Assembly: GCA_003520455.1 (NCBI GenBank)
Contig: DOUV01000713.1
Location: forward strand, 1-5,940
Source: Chloroflexota bacterium
GTDB lineage: Bacteria; Chloroflexota; Anaerolineae; Ardenticatenales; Ardenticatenaceae
Direction: 5' to 3'
Length of the DNA: 5,940 nt
In this document: positions 5,832 through 5,940 of the stretch, in pieces
Layout of the letters: every line of letters begins with the position of its first letter
How positions within the stretch are numbered: the stretch's first letter is position 1
Translations under genes and position numbers: made by a program
The notes under the pieces: generated by a model
Databases searched by the model: none
Told to the model about the DNA's origin: nothing
The model's input: only the letters and a program-made list of their open reading frames with translations

Positions 5832-5940
5832 CGTCATTTCTCCTTTCAGCCTGCGTAGTTCCAATACCCTACGGAATAGACGACCTAGGGAGAGCGCTTA
5901 AGGCCATCTTGTTTAATATGGTGACGACATCACGGGAAAA
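5832..5940 (-). other. 5' region of the SRPBCC gene
   Basis: The ribosome site AAAGGAG lies at 5846-5840 on the minus strand. The stretch upstream is AT-richer, as expected for a promoter. TTAAGC and TATTCC spaced 17 bases apart (about 5902-5874) form only a weak sigma-70-like match, so I do not name a promoter. No gene is seen between here and the window edge. Confidence 0.35.

Overview
The window reads as a piece of a GC-rich bacterial chromosome with an accessory, partly decayed right half. A 60-base sample at 1201 counts 65% G+C and one at 5401 counts 45%. The gene content (a secreted parallel beta-helix/Ig-like protein, a membrane-anchored NylB/beta-lactamase-fold serine hydrolase, an IS3 remnant, an SRPBCC protein) and C-rich intergenic text such as that near 5028-5050 remind me of Chloroflexota. 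That is a guess from style; no marker gene fixes the phylum.

Left half (1-3542), minus strand. A serine hydrolase (3542 to 1974) has a clear Shine-Dalgarno (SD) sequence, an N-terminal membrane anchor and SxxK/YxN active-site motifs. After a 96-base gap holding a perfect 15-bp inverted repeat comes a large surface protein (1877 to beyond base 1). It starts with an excellent ribosome site and a signal anchor, changes frame at about 1775-1795, then reads without a stop through a right-handed beta-helix and about three Ig-like domains. The ribosome site sits in a short hairpin that would hide it.

Middle (3543-4388). A 280-base non-coding leader with a hairpin separates the hydrolase from a dead IS3-family element. 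Both terminal inverted repeats are present (3824-3846 and 4366-4388) and orfA is nearly whole, but orfB is reduced to an N-terminal scrap with an in-frame stop, and the element is only about 565 bp long.

Right half (4389-5207). About 820 bases without a convincing gene are packed with repeats: a 76-bp imperfect tandem duplication, a 9-bp stem with a GTGA loop, and two exact 28-bp direct repeats 64 bases apart. This looks like mobile-element debris or REP-like sequence. It is followed by a lower-GC, minus-strand, membrane-anchored SRPBCC-domain gene (5831 to 5208) that probably has a different history from the left half.

I did not find a convincing new multi-gene system. The items most worth checking are the frame break in the surface protein, its self-masked ribosome site, the short IS3 derivative with both ends, and the repeat field at 4576-5186.
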